This document shows, in pieces, positions 18,406-29,915 of a DNA stretch of 64,000 bases. Numbering within the stretch: position 1 is the stretch's first letter; the number at the start of each line of letters is the position of its first letter. Location of the stretch: positions 1-64,000 of the forward strand of contig WHVA01000414.1 of NCBI GenBank assembly GCA_015179125.1. The letters are read 5' to 3'. The notes beneath the pieces were generated by a model. It saw only the letters and a program-made list of their open reading frames with translations. It searched no databases and was not told where the DNA came from. The position numbers were made by a program, and so were the translations under genes. This DNA is from Gautieria morchelliformis (taxonomy: Eukaryota > Basidiomycota > Agaricomycetes > Gomphales > Gomphaceae).

Positions 18406-20351
18406 GTGGCTAAATCGATTACCAAATCCGTGCTCAATTTGGTTTCGGGTTCGCTTGCCAAGTCATCAGAAAACATTTCAGAAGAAGGTTACTTACCAAG
18501 ATCTGAAGCGGTTTCTAATCCATCTTCTCCTCCTCCTTATCTTAAACCTACCTCTACTCCTACTCGTACAAACCCTCGATTCGAAGTTTACCTTCCAAGA
18601 GACATACAAACCGGTAAACCAAGACTACAGATGTCTGCTTACAGCACCCCAATGCAAACACCTGTTAAACCCCCCTCACCAATGCCTTCCTCAATGGTTT
18701 GTGAGAGGTCAGCAAGCCCTACTACTCGTATGGTAGAACATCCAGCGCTTCTACGCCAAACTGGTAGGCAAGCAAGCTATCGCTCGGAATCACCTGAAGT
18801 CCAACCTGCCAACACGGTTGACTGGGATTTCAATGGTCCTTTACTGCCTGGTCCTCTTCCGCCCGTGTATCTACTTGATGTGTCATCTCTGATAAGAGTT
18901 GCTCTAGATGCGTTTAATTTTCGTATAGAGATTTGATTCAAGCTTCGGGAGAAACTGAATCGAATAGAAGTCTGAATGTTGAGAGAGCTGCGTATGCTAC
19001 GGGAACGGTTTCAGTCAGGAATCTCGAGACGGTGGGGAGGTGAAACTACTGTTATTCTTCTTACTCGGTAGTTACATTTGTTGGTACTATTTGACTACTA
19101 GAAAAGACTCGGCGTCAATACGATATGTACGATTCGTGACTCAAAGATATAGGGGGACGTGGAGTGGAGCCTGGGACGAACTCTCAAGTGAATAGTACAA
19201 GGTGATACTAAGAGTTTGTAGTGCATAAGGCGGTGGTGTGGAGGGACATGTGTGTGATATATAAGAGAAATTGTGGAGCTGCAGTCGAGGCCACTCAGGG
19301 ACGATCGAATGTGTATTGTGTCTTGATCGCGACTGAGTTGGTGCCTAAGCGGGGATCTGTGTCTCGGGTCGGTCCCTCGGTTGAGATTGATGGGATCAGC
19401 ATATGTAATATGATGACATCGGCTTGGCGTGCCCTGTGCGCGTGCGTGGAAATGTATTGGTCCGGCGTCATGTGTATGCGAGTCAGGGGATTTGGGGATA
19501 TTTCTGTGTATCTGTGTATGGACGTGGGCATGGATTTTTGGGATCGTGTGGTTCGGTGACGTCAGTATATTTTAGATTCAGATCTGGGTGATGTCATTAA
19601 TGTCGTTACTTGAATATCATAACAATCTCATCCAGTGTTTAAAACCGCTGGTGGCAGAAAGCTAGTCAGAGAAGATGATAAGCTATGGGAAAGAAGGGAT
19701 GAACTTCTCAGCATTGCGGAAAATGTACTTGACAGAACTGCAGCTCCAGGCTTCAGAGCTCTTGCGCCTTGCGCGGACAGATTGTTCTGGCATGAGCTTA
19801 CGATCCTAGACTCAGCTCTAACTGCTCACCCTGCTCAGTCTTTTGACAAAGGAGTGATAGGGTATCAGTTTGACAAAATCAAGTACCAATATCTGGTTTC
19901 TACCTTGACCAGAATTGCTGAACGAAGGCAAGGAACACTAGTTGCACTTTCATTACCGGCACCTAGAATTCCTACATTGCCACAGGAATGGTCCAATGAT
20001 TCTATATGGCGCTTACAAGACATTGAAATGCTCTGTGTCACCTTGCGTGAAGATGTGGAAAACTTCATAGCATTTTATTGGGATATTGTAGCAAAAGACA
20101 AAGGAACATACAGGCTCGCTTCCAAAGATAATATATCTTCGCTGGCTTTTCCTTCTGTCCCTAGCAATCCTAATGACATGGATATGTTCTGCAAGAGGTA
20201 TCATGCAGCTCATGAAGCATATTCAAGAAAATGCCTAGCCGATCAACTGTTTGATGGAGCTAAAACACATTCAGCTGTTGCTGAAAGCTCTATTACCAGA
20301 GAGTCTCCTCTGCACATGGCTATCCTACAGACCCTACTCGAGAGCAGATGA
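18406..20351 (+). pseudogene. Gypsy-4 Gag N-terminal part, interrupted
   Basis: The frame opens at GTG GCT AAA TCG (18406), probably a mutated ATG. It runs to 18868 (Ser/Pro-rich, ending GPLLPGPLPPV), is interrupted by a ~770-bp insertion, and resumes at 19635 (VFKTAGGRKLVREDDKLWERR) as a helical capsid-like region. It ends at 20351, where the frame shifts by one base into the Gag-Pol frame at ATGA 20348-20351. I read this as a single-base indel, though a natural overlap cannot be excluded. Confidence 0.75.
18869..19638. repeat. ~770-bp unidentified insertion in Gypsy-4 gag
   Basis: GTGT occurs at both edges (18865-18868 and 19635-19638). Deleting the segment with one GTGT restores the reading frame exactly across PPV-FKT. 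It has no recognisable coding frame, is richer in CpG than its surroundings, and has no clear terminal inverted repeats. Confidence 0.6.
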
Positions 20352-23300
20352 GAATACCTAGAACTTCCCAAACTACTATTCCAAGAGTGGGATTTAGTAC
20401 GGATAGTCCAGTAGACCATCAGCAGATCAAGCGTAGACAGTCAGTAGCCTACAACAGAGGCCCTCGTCTTTCTTCGGTCATCACTTCACCTTACCATCAG
20501 AATCCAACCAAGCTTTCAAATTCTGAAGGTTTAGATGAGATGTTTAATCCCTCCAAGCACACTAGAAGACAAACCATCTTCAGTGTACCAGAGACACCTA
20601 CTCCTATGGTTCCCACTCATTCCTATCCAGTTTCTAAGTTCGAAGCAATTCTTAGAGACAAGAAACCTCCTGATGATGACAATAGCTCATCCGATTCGGA
20701 TACTTCAGAATCACCTAAAGTACCTCGGCCAATGGCTAGACCTTCAGACAACAATGATGGCCAGCCTTTGGGTAATGCAGGTGGAGGTCCACCAGGAGAT
20801 GACGGGGATGACAGTGACAATGGAGACGGTAGAAAGCCTAGTCCAGGCAGGGGGGATGGCTTTAGAAAAAGACTAGTTGATCATGACACCAGTCACAGAC
20901 AAAGCAAGACTGAAGCTTACTTTGATAATAAGCTGCGTCCGGAAATCGTTCCAGAATGGGATGGTAATCCAGATACTTTAGTGCAGTGGATTTTGAAAGT
21001 AAACCACCTTGCCAACAGATCTGACTTAGTTTTTCAACAATTGGGAGATATCATTCCATTACGTCTGCGTAGAGGAGCTGAAAAATGGTTTTTCTCACTT
21101 CCTTTATCCTATTGTCAGGAAGCTTCCAGAAATTGGGAAACAATCAGAGACGTTATCGGAGCCTATTACATGAACCGTGCATGGTTAGACAGGCAGAAAG
21201 CAAGAGCAAACCGCGCTTATGAGTAATATGTACGGAAAGCAGAATTGCTGAGGCTTGTTAGCAAGCTCTCGGACTCTGAACTCATCATGGAAGTAATGAA
21301 CGGTGCACCTGCATTCTGGCATACTGTAATAGATGCTCAGAGATGTGATACAGCTGTCGAATTTCAATCAGCTATCAAGTATCATGAGGAATCACTTTCA
21401 AGTGCTCCATTCTCAACTGGAGAAGGAGTTGGGCTTCGTTTGAAGAACTTAGAATCTGCATTTCAAACTCGAAGCTCACGGATGGACCCAATTGGACATT
21501 CAAACAGACCTTACCGTGATGCCAGATCACGTTTGGTTGGATGGTCACCAAAAATGGACCCTCCTAAATTCCCTTGTGATGACTCTAATGTCTCTCAAAG
21601 ATCTACACCTGAACAGAAAGGTGCTAGAGGTTGTAGACATTGTGGTAGGAGAAAGCATTGGGACAATGAGTGCAAACATTCCAAGACAGGAACTCGTAGA
21701 GCTCGTTGTAATTACGTAGCCCTAACTCCTGAAGGGATGGAAGCTCAGCAAGCCTATGAGGCCCTGTATTATGATACGGACAGTGAGACTGAAGAAGAAA
21801 ACTTGGACAAAGCTCGTACCAATTTTATGACAGCCTCCACTGAAGCTAGTAATACGACTGATCAAGAAAATCCTGAGGATTCTGAATCTGATCGACCTGA
21901 TGCTGCACACTGCAACATAGTTCGACCTAACATGAGTCTCTTAAAGGGTATATCTTGTCAGGGGGGATCAAATCACATAGAGGAAACAACATTACCTGAT
22001 ATTTCGTCTAAGAGTACAACAACTGACTTGAAAGTCACTCCCAAAGGCCGGAAAGAACGTCGCAGGCTCATGCGTGAAGCCAAACATGTTTCTACTTTCC
22101 TTGGGGGATCCAAACTGACTAGTTGGGCTCCTAACTCTTTGCTGAAATTGAAACGGTACATGTCCAGGCCAGCATGATGTGCATTCTTGGGATCAAATGC
22201 TACGACTACTAAAGTGTGGCTCAATGAATATGAGAAGAACCAGCAGACACTAGTTGCGGATTCAGGCTCAGACATCACACTTATATCCCAGAAAGCTTTG
22301 TCCTCAATGACCAATCCTCCAAAAGTTAAAACAGGCCAAAAAGTCAACCTTATTCAGGTTACTGGTACTTCCAAAATATCAGGCTTTGTCACCTTACCAA
22401 TATTCTTTGACACTGATTCTGGTCCTGTCCAGATTGAAGTTGAGGCATATGTTGTAAAAGGAATGACTACACCAGTAATCCTTGGGAATGACTTTGCAGA
22501 TCAATACTCCATCTCAATCATGAGAGAAGGAACAGAAAGCTACCTTACATTTGGAACTTCTGGTCGTCGCACCATCATCCAGAATTCAGTTGGAACATCT
22601 TTGCAAGATGAAAATGGGCACACATTTAAAATTAGAACTTTACCTAATTTGCCATCCTTATTAGCTAAGTTCAAAGCTCATCGACGTCTTAAGAAAACCA
22701 AGAGACAGATTAGAGCTCGGATTGCCAACTCAAACGTACGTGCACTAGAATCTGTTACAATTCCACCTGAAAGTGCTGCCGCCGTTCCAGTAGCTGTCTA
22801 CTTTCCTGGCAACTCCAATGAAGTATATGTAGAAAAGATTTTACACTCCAACAGAGGTGTAGAAGATTTCTATGGAATCTCAGATGCAATTGTTTCCAGG
22901 CAACAACCTCAGTTGCATGTGAATAACTTCTCCAAGAGTTCAGTTACCATTCATCAAGGGCAACTACTTGGACATGCCAGGAATCCTAACTCATGGTTAG
23001 ACTGCCCTTCAAAGCTTGATTCTGACAAGCTTACCATGCTTGACCAGCACTCTAAGCTGATCAGAGCAGTAGCACATCAATTTTCAGAGGCTACAACTGA
23101 GGATACCTCAGACTCCAGTCCTGAAATTGAAGATTTATCAAACGGTGGACCTAAAACCCAAGAACATCCTGCAGAGGAAGTCCCAAAGTCTAAATTACTT
23201 GACGAAGTTGATTTCTCACCTGATCTCAATAGCTCACAACTTCTTACCTTGAAAAAACTTGTCAAAAAGCATCACAATGCATTTGGCTTGGATGGAAGGC

Positions 23301-26300
23301 TTGGAAAATATGATGCTAAGGTAGAAATTCCCTTATGACTGGGAGCAACGGAGGTCTCTCTTCCTCCATACAATGCTTCACCTGCCAAGCGGGAAGTGAT
23401 TGACAAACAAATGGACGCGTGGCTCCAACTTGAAGTCATTGAACCATCCAAAAGTCCTTGGGGATTTCCTGCTCTGATTTCCTATCGCCATGGGAAGCCT
23501 CGTATGTGTATTGACTACAGAAAGCTGAATGAGAAAGCAATACCAGATGAGTTTCCATTGCCCAGACAGGATGCCCTCTTGCAAGCCCTTACTGGTTCGC
23601 AATGGCTTACCACCTTAGATGCCTTATCAGGGTTCACCCAGCTAAAATTAGCTGATGATGCCAAGGAGAAAACTGCTTTCAGAACACACTGAGGCCTGTA
23701 CCAATTCAGACGTTTGCCTTTTGGTTACAGAAACGGCCCGAGTGCCTTCCAACGTGTGATGCAGAATGTCCTTGCACCATTTCTATGGATATTTTCACTA
23801 GTCTATATTGATGACATTGTAATCTACTCTAAAACCTTTGATGATCACCTCCAGCATTTGGATCAAGTCTTTAGAGCTATTTCAAAGTCAGGACTCACCT
23901 TAGCACCTGCCAAATGTCATATAGCATTTCAGTCTCTAATGCTATTGGGACAAAAAGTGTCAAGGTTAGGACTTTCCACTCATAAAGAAAAGGTGGATGC
24001 AATATTAGAACTAGCAGAACCGAAAAATTTGCATGAATTACAAACCTTCCTTGGAATGATGGTTTATTTTTCTGCATACATCCCCTTCTATGCATGGATA
24101 GTAGCTCCCTTATTTGAACTACTGAAAAAGGAAGCTCACTGGGAATGGACTCAAACTCAGCAAGAAGCATTTGAACTTGCAAAACTTGCACTAGTGAGCT
24201 CCCCCGTTAGAGCTTATGCTATTCCTGGGTTGGGATATAGAGTTTATTCAGACGCATGTGATGTCGGAATTGCAGCTATCTTGCAGCAAGTCCAGCCAAT
24301 AAAAATTCGTGATTTAAAGGGCACCAAGGCCTATGATAAATTACAAGCGGCATTCATGTCTAAGAAACCTGTCCCACAACTCGTAATCTCTGTCTCTAAT
24401 ACAGAAGAACTGGTACCTAACGAAAATTGGAATCAGAACTTTGAAGATACAGTGGTCAATGTAGAAAGAGTGATAGCCTACTGGTCTAGAACACTTAAAC
24501 CAGCAGAATGAAACTACTCACCAACAGAACGAGAAGCATTGGCACTAAGAGATGGATTAGTGAAGTTCCAGCCCTACATTGAAGGAGAAAGGATTACGGC
24601 TATCACAGACCACGCAGCATTAGTTTGGAGTCAAACATTTCAAAACGTGAATAGAAGACTGCTCACATGGGGAACTGTATTCGCAGCCTACCCTGACCTC
24701 AAGATCGTACATCGTGCCGGACGAGTACACTCAAACGTAGACCCTATTTCACGACTTCGACGAAACGTACCACATCAAGATGGTCCTGTGGTAGATAAAT
24801 CAACGCACACAGTCTTGAGTCCAGAACAAGACTCACTCACCGATCTCTACTCGGAAATAGCTCCTGATTTCGAAGCCAGAACACTTCAATTAGTAGCAGA
24901 ATTTGAAGATGAAAATGCACGAGCCTTACCTTCAATTTTCGAGACAGAAGTCAGCTTGCAATCGGCCAAACCTGTAAAAAATAAAAATCTAAACATCAGC
25001 TACACAGGCTCACGATCTTTCAACTTACAAGCTGCTCTGGCATCAGAAGAGATCAGCAAGTTCACAACAGGATATGATTCCGATCCTTACTTCAGTAGGA
25101 TCAGAAAGGAATTGCGCGGAACAGAGAACTGGAACACACCTAGCCAACCATTATTTTCAGAAGATGACAATGGACTGTTATTCTTTGAAGACTGGAACGG
25201 AAATCGAAGGCTATGTGTACCAAAAAATCAGCAAGTGGAAATCATGAGCGAAACACATGACAAACTTACTGAAGCGGTGCATGCTGGGTATCACAAGACC
25301 TACAATCGATTAGCAAGCGTGTACTACTGGCCTAAAATGAGTAGACACTTGAAACAATTCATTGTTAGCTGTGATATCTGTCAGAAGGCTAAACCATGGA
25401 AACACGCACCCATAGGACTGCTCCAACCAATACCGATTCCAGAACGACCCTTTGAAGTTGTGAGCATGGACTTTATTCCTGAGCTCCCCCTCAGCAGTGG
25501 TTTTGATAACATACTTGTAGTAGTGGATAAACTCACCAAATACGCCATCTTTATCCCTACTAAGAGTACGGTCAATGAGGAGCAAACGGCCCTATTATTT
25601 TTCACGCACGTAGTCACCAAGTATGGCTTACCTAGACAGATCATAACTGATCGTGATTCCAAATGGACCGGATCATTCTGGAAGGTCATCTGTGAGAAAT
25701 TACAAACGAAAAGGGCACTCACTACGGCTCACCATCCCCAGGCGGATGGTCAAACTGAGGTTATGAACCAAATCCTCGAAGTTGGGTTGCGAACATATGT
25801 CAATTCCAGCTTGAACGACTGGTCTACCCTACTTAACGGATTTAGCCTTGCATACAACACCACTCCACATTCAGCAACGAATTTCTCACCTGCATTCCTA
25901 CTCTACGGATACCAGCCCCTGACTGAGTCGACCTTGTTACACCAGCCGATTGAAGCAGTTGCACGTCCAGAGTTTAGCGAACAGGACCCCTCGTCTGAAA
26001 CAGAGATGTTTGAGAGCGAGAAAGCCAAGGAATTCATGGAAAAATTTGATACTCACAGATCACAAGCCAAGGAGGCTATCCAATTTTCTCAAGTTGCGCA
26101 GCAAAAGAATTACAACCGAAACCGGCTTATCAGCGAATTTGAAGTTGGAGATCAAGTTGTAATAAATCCACACACCTTAGCCTTATTGAAAAATAAGCGT
26201 GGGCTAGGACGAAAGCTCCAGATGCACTATGATGGACCTTTCGAAGTTCTAGAAAAAATTAGTCCTATCACGTACCAGCTGAGGATGCCCGCATCATACG

Positions 26301-26608
26301 GACTACATCCTGTGCTAAACGTGGCACACCTTGAGAAATACAATGACTCACCGGTAGAATTTGGAGATCGTCCCAGGAAGCGTCTCGATAGGGCTGATTT
26401 CTCCGAAGTACCTGAGTATGAAGTGGAGAAAATCATCAAGTCTTGCTGGAGAGCTGCGAGAAACGGAAGACGTACCGAAGAATTATTGACCAGATTCGTT
26501 GGATATGGACCTCAATTCGATGAATGGTTAACACGAAAACATTTGAAAAATGCACCGGACGTTGTGCGAGAATGGGACGAAAGTCAAGGAAGGAAACGAA
26601 GACTCTAG
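20348..26608 (+). pseudogene. Gypsy-4 Gag-Pol, one frame with five C-to-T-type stops
   Basis: One frame of about 2086 codons. Gag part with CCHC GCRHCGRRKHWDNEC near 21630-21675. Retropepsin VADSGSDITLI near 22256. RT with MCIDYRKLNEKAIPDEFP and LVYIDDIVIYS (near 23800). RNase H VYSDACDVGIAAIL. Integrase zinc finger HAGYHKTYN...CDICQKAK, catalytic SMDFIPELP, ITDRDSKW, ADGQTEVMNQ. C-terminal chromodomain-like EYEVEKIIKS...RFVGYGPQFDEW. Stops: TAA 21224, TGA 22175, 23336, 23690, 24509. Context (for example KPAE-R-NYSPTERE, RTH-R-GLYQF) shows Arg at the TGAs and Gln at the TAA. No frameshifts seen in this span. Confidence 0.92.
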
Positions 26609-26788
26609 AGCTGATCAGACTCACCTAGAACCTTCTCTCAGTTTTCGTGTCTTGAAAAAACAGTGTACGAATATAATTATCTAGTTCAAGAAAACACATA
26701 AAAATCAGAAAGAACTCTTGAAAAATCCAAAAAACAGTCTCTCAACTTATCTAGCGTCACTCAATCGAAATCTTATCCATCTCTCTCC

Positions 26789-27859
26789 ATGTCTCTTTTC
26801 CCACCTGTAACATCAATCGACTACCAACTCTCACATGATGGAAACAAAGTTGTTCAAGCCGCGGTGTCCATGCCTCAGTTCAAGTTCCAGCACACCGACA
26901 ACTTTGAATACTACAAACCTGGACATCACGACTGGACGACTGTCTTCCTATTCGGAAAGACTTATGTCTACCTCCGTCCTGAACTTGCAGACAGTATCTG
27001 GGAAGCCATGCACATGAAGTGTCGATACATCCTTGCCGCGGCCGCAGGCTGGAAAGGAGATGTTGATTCCAATACACTCCCGCTCACCATTCCTGACGAA
27101 AAATATCACGAAATCAGCATGATACGCGCTCCCATTCCACCCGACAATTACCTCGCTTTCAATTTCTTGAAAATCCCTGGAGAGAAAAGCGAAATAGAGT
27201 CGTGGATTGAAAGGTGGCAGCAGACGAGCCATCAACTCACTGTGTGGACTGCTAAAGCAAAAGAAAACTGCATCTATCTCGAGGACTGCACCTGGAAGTG
27301 GCCTCTCGAACCTGGCAAGACCTTGCTCAGCATCAAGGACGACGATGATGACGCATACATGGACCTCACCACAAAGTTTCCCTTCTATGAGGCCCTCAGG
27401 CGTCGTTACAGCGAAGATATGAGTTTCAACACTCGTACCCGTTATACTACGACTATTTCCAACGAAGCCGAACGTGAGCATTGGCTTGAACTAAAAGCTT
27501 ACACTCTTGGAGTCCGTACGGAGCGACAGAGCCGCAAGAGAACTTGTGACTCATCTCCTAGCAATTCGACTCTCAAGGGAGAATCTTCTAACAAAGCTCA
27601 CTGTTCCTCTATCCATCCTGTCATCGACACCGAGCATAACGACCATAACAAGCAAGTCATTAAATGGCAGCCTTCCTTTGCGCAGCTATTCGAAGAACAG
27701 GCCGCCCTCGGTTATCCCTATTTTATTCATCCTTCTACTATCGACTACTTGTCTCCAAAACCATCTTTCAATACTCGCATCAACTCTGACCAGTACCCTG
27801 CGACACCAGCACCTTCCAGGAATTCTTCAGTGAATTTTGAAGATGTAGAATTGGTCTAA
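26789..27859 (+). CDS. Gypsy-4 extra ORF of unknown function, 356 residues
   Basis: Intact ATG-to-TAA frame between pol (ends 26608) and the polypurine tract (27871). The start is MSLFPPVTSIDYQLSHDG. Seen: an aromatic-rich N-terminal half (HHDWTTVFLFGKTYVYLRPE), an Asp run (DDDDDAY), a basic Arg/Lys stretch (RQSRKRT), and a polar Ser/Asn-rich tail. No signal peptide, no membrane segment, no Cys cluster. It occupies the place where env or other accessory genes sit in LTR elements. Unlike Gag-Pol it has no stop codons and keeps CGA codons at 27023 and 27524. I do not recognise the family. Confidence 0.75.
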   Translation: MSLFPPVTSIDYQLSHDGNKVVQAAVSMPQFKFQHTDNFEYYKPGHHDWTTVFLFGKTYVYLRPELADSIWEAMHMKCRYILAAAAGWKGDVDSNTLPLTIPDEKYHEISMIRAPIPPDNYLAFNFLKIPGEKSEIESWIERWQQTSHQLTVWTAKAKENCIYLEDCTWKWPLEPGKTLLSIKDDDDDAYMDLTTKFPFYEALRRRYSEDMSFNTRTRYTTTISNEAEREHWLELKAYTLGVRTERQSRKRTCDSSPSNSTLKGESSNKAHCSSIHPVIDTEHNDHNKQVIKWQPSFAQLFEEQAALGYPYFIHPSTIDYLSPKPSFNTRINSDQYPATPAPSRNSSVNFEDVELV

Positions 27860-27884
27860 AGCGAACATTTGAAAGGGGGGATAG
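27860..27884 (+). other. Gypsy-4 polypurine tract
   Basis: GAAAGGGGGGATAG (27871-27884) directly precedes the 3' LTR start TGTTAGGGATC. Confidence 0.75.
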
Positions 27885-28303
27885 TGTTAGGGATCGTCCA
27901 CAAAATAGCTACCTATTTATGAACATTTACTAGGTAGTTAATTAGTTTCAAATGTCCTCAAGAAAGGTTGTATTAATATTTCTATGCTACACTCACATTG
28001 GGTCCACAAGATACAACAATCTCTTGATAGTTTAGCTAAGAATCCCCCACGGTCACATGACTATCACATGACCTCAAAAACAGCTCAAAGTCACCTGATC
28101 ATCCACAGTCACCTGACAATCACCTGACCTCAAAGTCACTTGATTATCTACGGTCACCTGACAATCACATGACACAGTCACATGACCTCAATCCAGCTTG
28201 AAGTCACATGACTTTCCTTCGTCACATGATAATCACATGAGCGTGGGAATTTCTTACATACTCTTAGCTTTACTGTCACAGAGCTGTGACTTTAACCCAA
28301 TAT
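27885..28303 (+). repeat. Gypsy-4 3' LTR, first part
   Basis: 419 bp equal to the start of the 5' LTR, with small indels in the E-box array. It breaks off after ...AACCCAATAT, the end of a 35-bp block repeated at 32392-32426. Confidence 0.92.
28269..28303. repeat. 35-bp flanking duplication, left copy
   Basis: TTTACTGTCACAG...CCAATAT is present here and at 32392-32426, on either side of the recombinase island. The 5' LTR has it once (17291-17325 region). It includes the palindrome GTCACAGAGCTGTGAC. Confidence 0.9.
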
Positions 28304-28655
28304 GACTCGAAGTCTTAATGACTATCGAGCGCGATATGTGAGGGAGACGAGACGTGAGGGGAGGAAGGGGAACATGAGCTCTATATATACAGACGGACAG
28401 ACTTGTGGACAATGCGAGCAGAATTGTGGACAATACGCTGAGATATCACGTGCCTCATCCAGAGAACCCGGACAAAGGCGTTTGTCCGAATCATCTCTGT
28501 CTCTCGTGCATGATGGGCTAGCAAGAGGTCTATTGCGTCGCCACCGCTCTCTTGCACGGCCAGGGTGAAACTGGGCCATGCTCAAGCCGGCGGAAGCGAA
28601 ATACAGGTACTAGTTGTAGGGAAGTGGAATGGGTGGGTGCAAAATAAAAGAGAGC
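28304..28655 (+). repeat. Island terminal unit T1 (352 bp)
   Basis: Starts GACTCGAAGTCTTAATGAC and contains GCGCGATATGTGAGGG and TATATATACAGACGG. The first ~280 bp repeat directly at 28656. Confidence 0.85.
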
Positions 28656-28933
28656 GACTCAAAGTCTTAATGACTATCGAGCGCGATATGTGAGGGAGAC
28701 GAGACATGAGGGGAGGAAGGGGAACATGAGCTCTATATATACAGACGGACAGACTTGTGGACAATGCGAGCAGAATTGCGGACAATACGCTGAGATATCA
28801 CGTGCCTCATCCAGAGAACCCGGACAAAGGCGTTTGTCCGAATCATCTCTGTCTCTCGTGCGTGATGGGCTAGCAAGAGGTCTATTGCGTCGCCACCGCT
28901 CTCTTGCGCGGCCAGGGTGAAACTGGGCCGTGC
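28656..28933 (+). repeat. Island terminal unit T2
   Basis: Near-identical to the first ~280 bp of T1. It adjoins the 3' end of the recombinase fragment read from the other strand, so it is the 3' flank of that gene. Confidence 0.85.
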
Positions 28934-29520
28934 TCAAGCCATGCAAGGAGCGACGAGGAGAGATGGAGGCTCGAAATGCGGAGTATCGGGGACGGCCCAA
29001 TGAAGACGCGCAGATAGGTTAAGCAGCCTGGAACGGGATGCGTCGATGTATAGCTTGTAGGCATCGCTGCGCCATCGTCCAAGTTGCTGAATCTCATACT
29101 CTGTGAAACCAGCCTGAGCTGCCGATGAGGCGGCGCCACGACGGAAAGAGTGACCTGAAAACATCGTGGGGTCGAAACATGCGGATGTCAGGAGTGTACG
29201 GAGCTTGGAAAGGAAGGCCTCATATTGGAGTGGGGTGCCATCAGTGTTGCAGAAGAGAGGGGAGTCAGGCAGCCTCGGGTCTGCAGCAAAGAGAGATTGA
29301 AGCGCCTTGACTGCGCAGGTGGGAGAGTCGACGGCAGCGATGTAAATGGTGACACCTTTCCGAAAGGGGTCGGTTTTCGAGGCAGGGAATGTGACACTAA
29401 TGGAGGCCGGGTTGGAAATGGTGGGGTAGAAGGTAATGGAGCCTCTGGTAAGATGGCCAGAGGGGTCAAAGGCTTTGACATAATGGTGTGCCCCTCGTCG
29501 AACGTGGTGGATTCTTCGGT
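28934..29520 (-). pseudogene. Tyrosine recombinase, C-terminal catalytic fragment
   Basis: About 195 codons open on the minus strand, ending TGA 28936-28934. Motifs: FPASKTDPFRKG (conserved Lys region), SGHSFRRGAASSAAQAG (box with H-x-x-R), LGRWRSDAYKLYID (W and catalytic Tyr). The N-terminal Arg box is missing: upstream of 29520 the frame has stops, with a possible splice junction. This matches the Agaricomycete phage-integrase-like family found in YR transposons. Such enzymes cut and rejoin DNA through a Tyr-DNA link; this copy is partial. Confidence 0.82.
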
Positions 29521-29699
29521 CTTCACAATGCCGCCTCTATTATCACCTAATCTCCACTCTGTGGCACGTTCTTTACAAGCACCTCTTCTACTTCGTATAT
29601 CTCACTGCTGCAGTTTCACCTTATGACAACCCATGACGCTTCGCTCGGGAATCAAACGACAGTAAACAGACGCTTTTGACACTTACACCAGAACAGAAA
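29521..29699. other. Non-coding interval in island
   Basis: Upstream of the recombinase fragment; stops in the recombinase frame. Nothing else recognised. Confidence 0.4.
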
Positions 29700-29915
29700 C
29701 GACCCTCGCGCCTGAGGTTCTGGAACGACATTACAGCTGGGACAGAAACGGTGCTACACCTGAGGTCCTGGAACGACATTACAGCTGGGACAGAAACGGT
29801 GCCACACCTGAGGTCCTGGAACGACATTACAGCTGGGACAGAAATGGCCACTCGCGCCTGAGGTCCTGGAACGACATTTTACAACTGGGACAGAAACGGT
29901 GCTACACCTGAGGTC
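29700..29915 (+). repeat. 48-bp minisatellite, about four units
   Basis: Units start CCTGAGGTCCTGGAACGAC and contain ACAGCTGGGACAGAAA. There are about four full or nearly full copies with small variations, and a partial fifth. Confidence 0.85.

Noticed and set aside
18869..19638. Intron in Gypsy-4 gag
   Set aside because: No donor and acceptor pair keeps the frame, the size is far above other introns here, and an intron would be lost on retrotransposition. Insertion with GTGT at both sides fits better.
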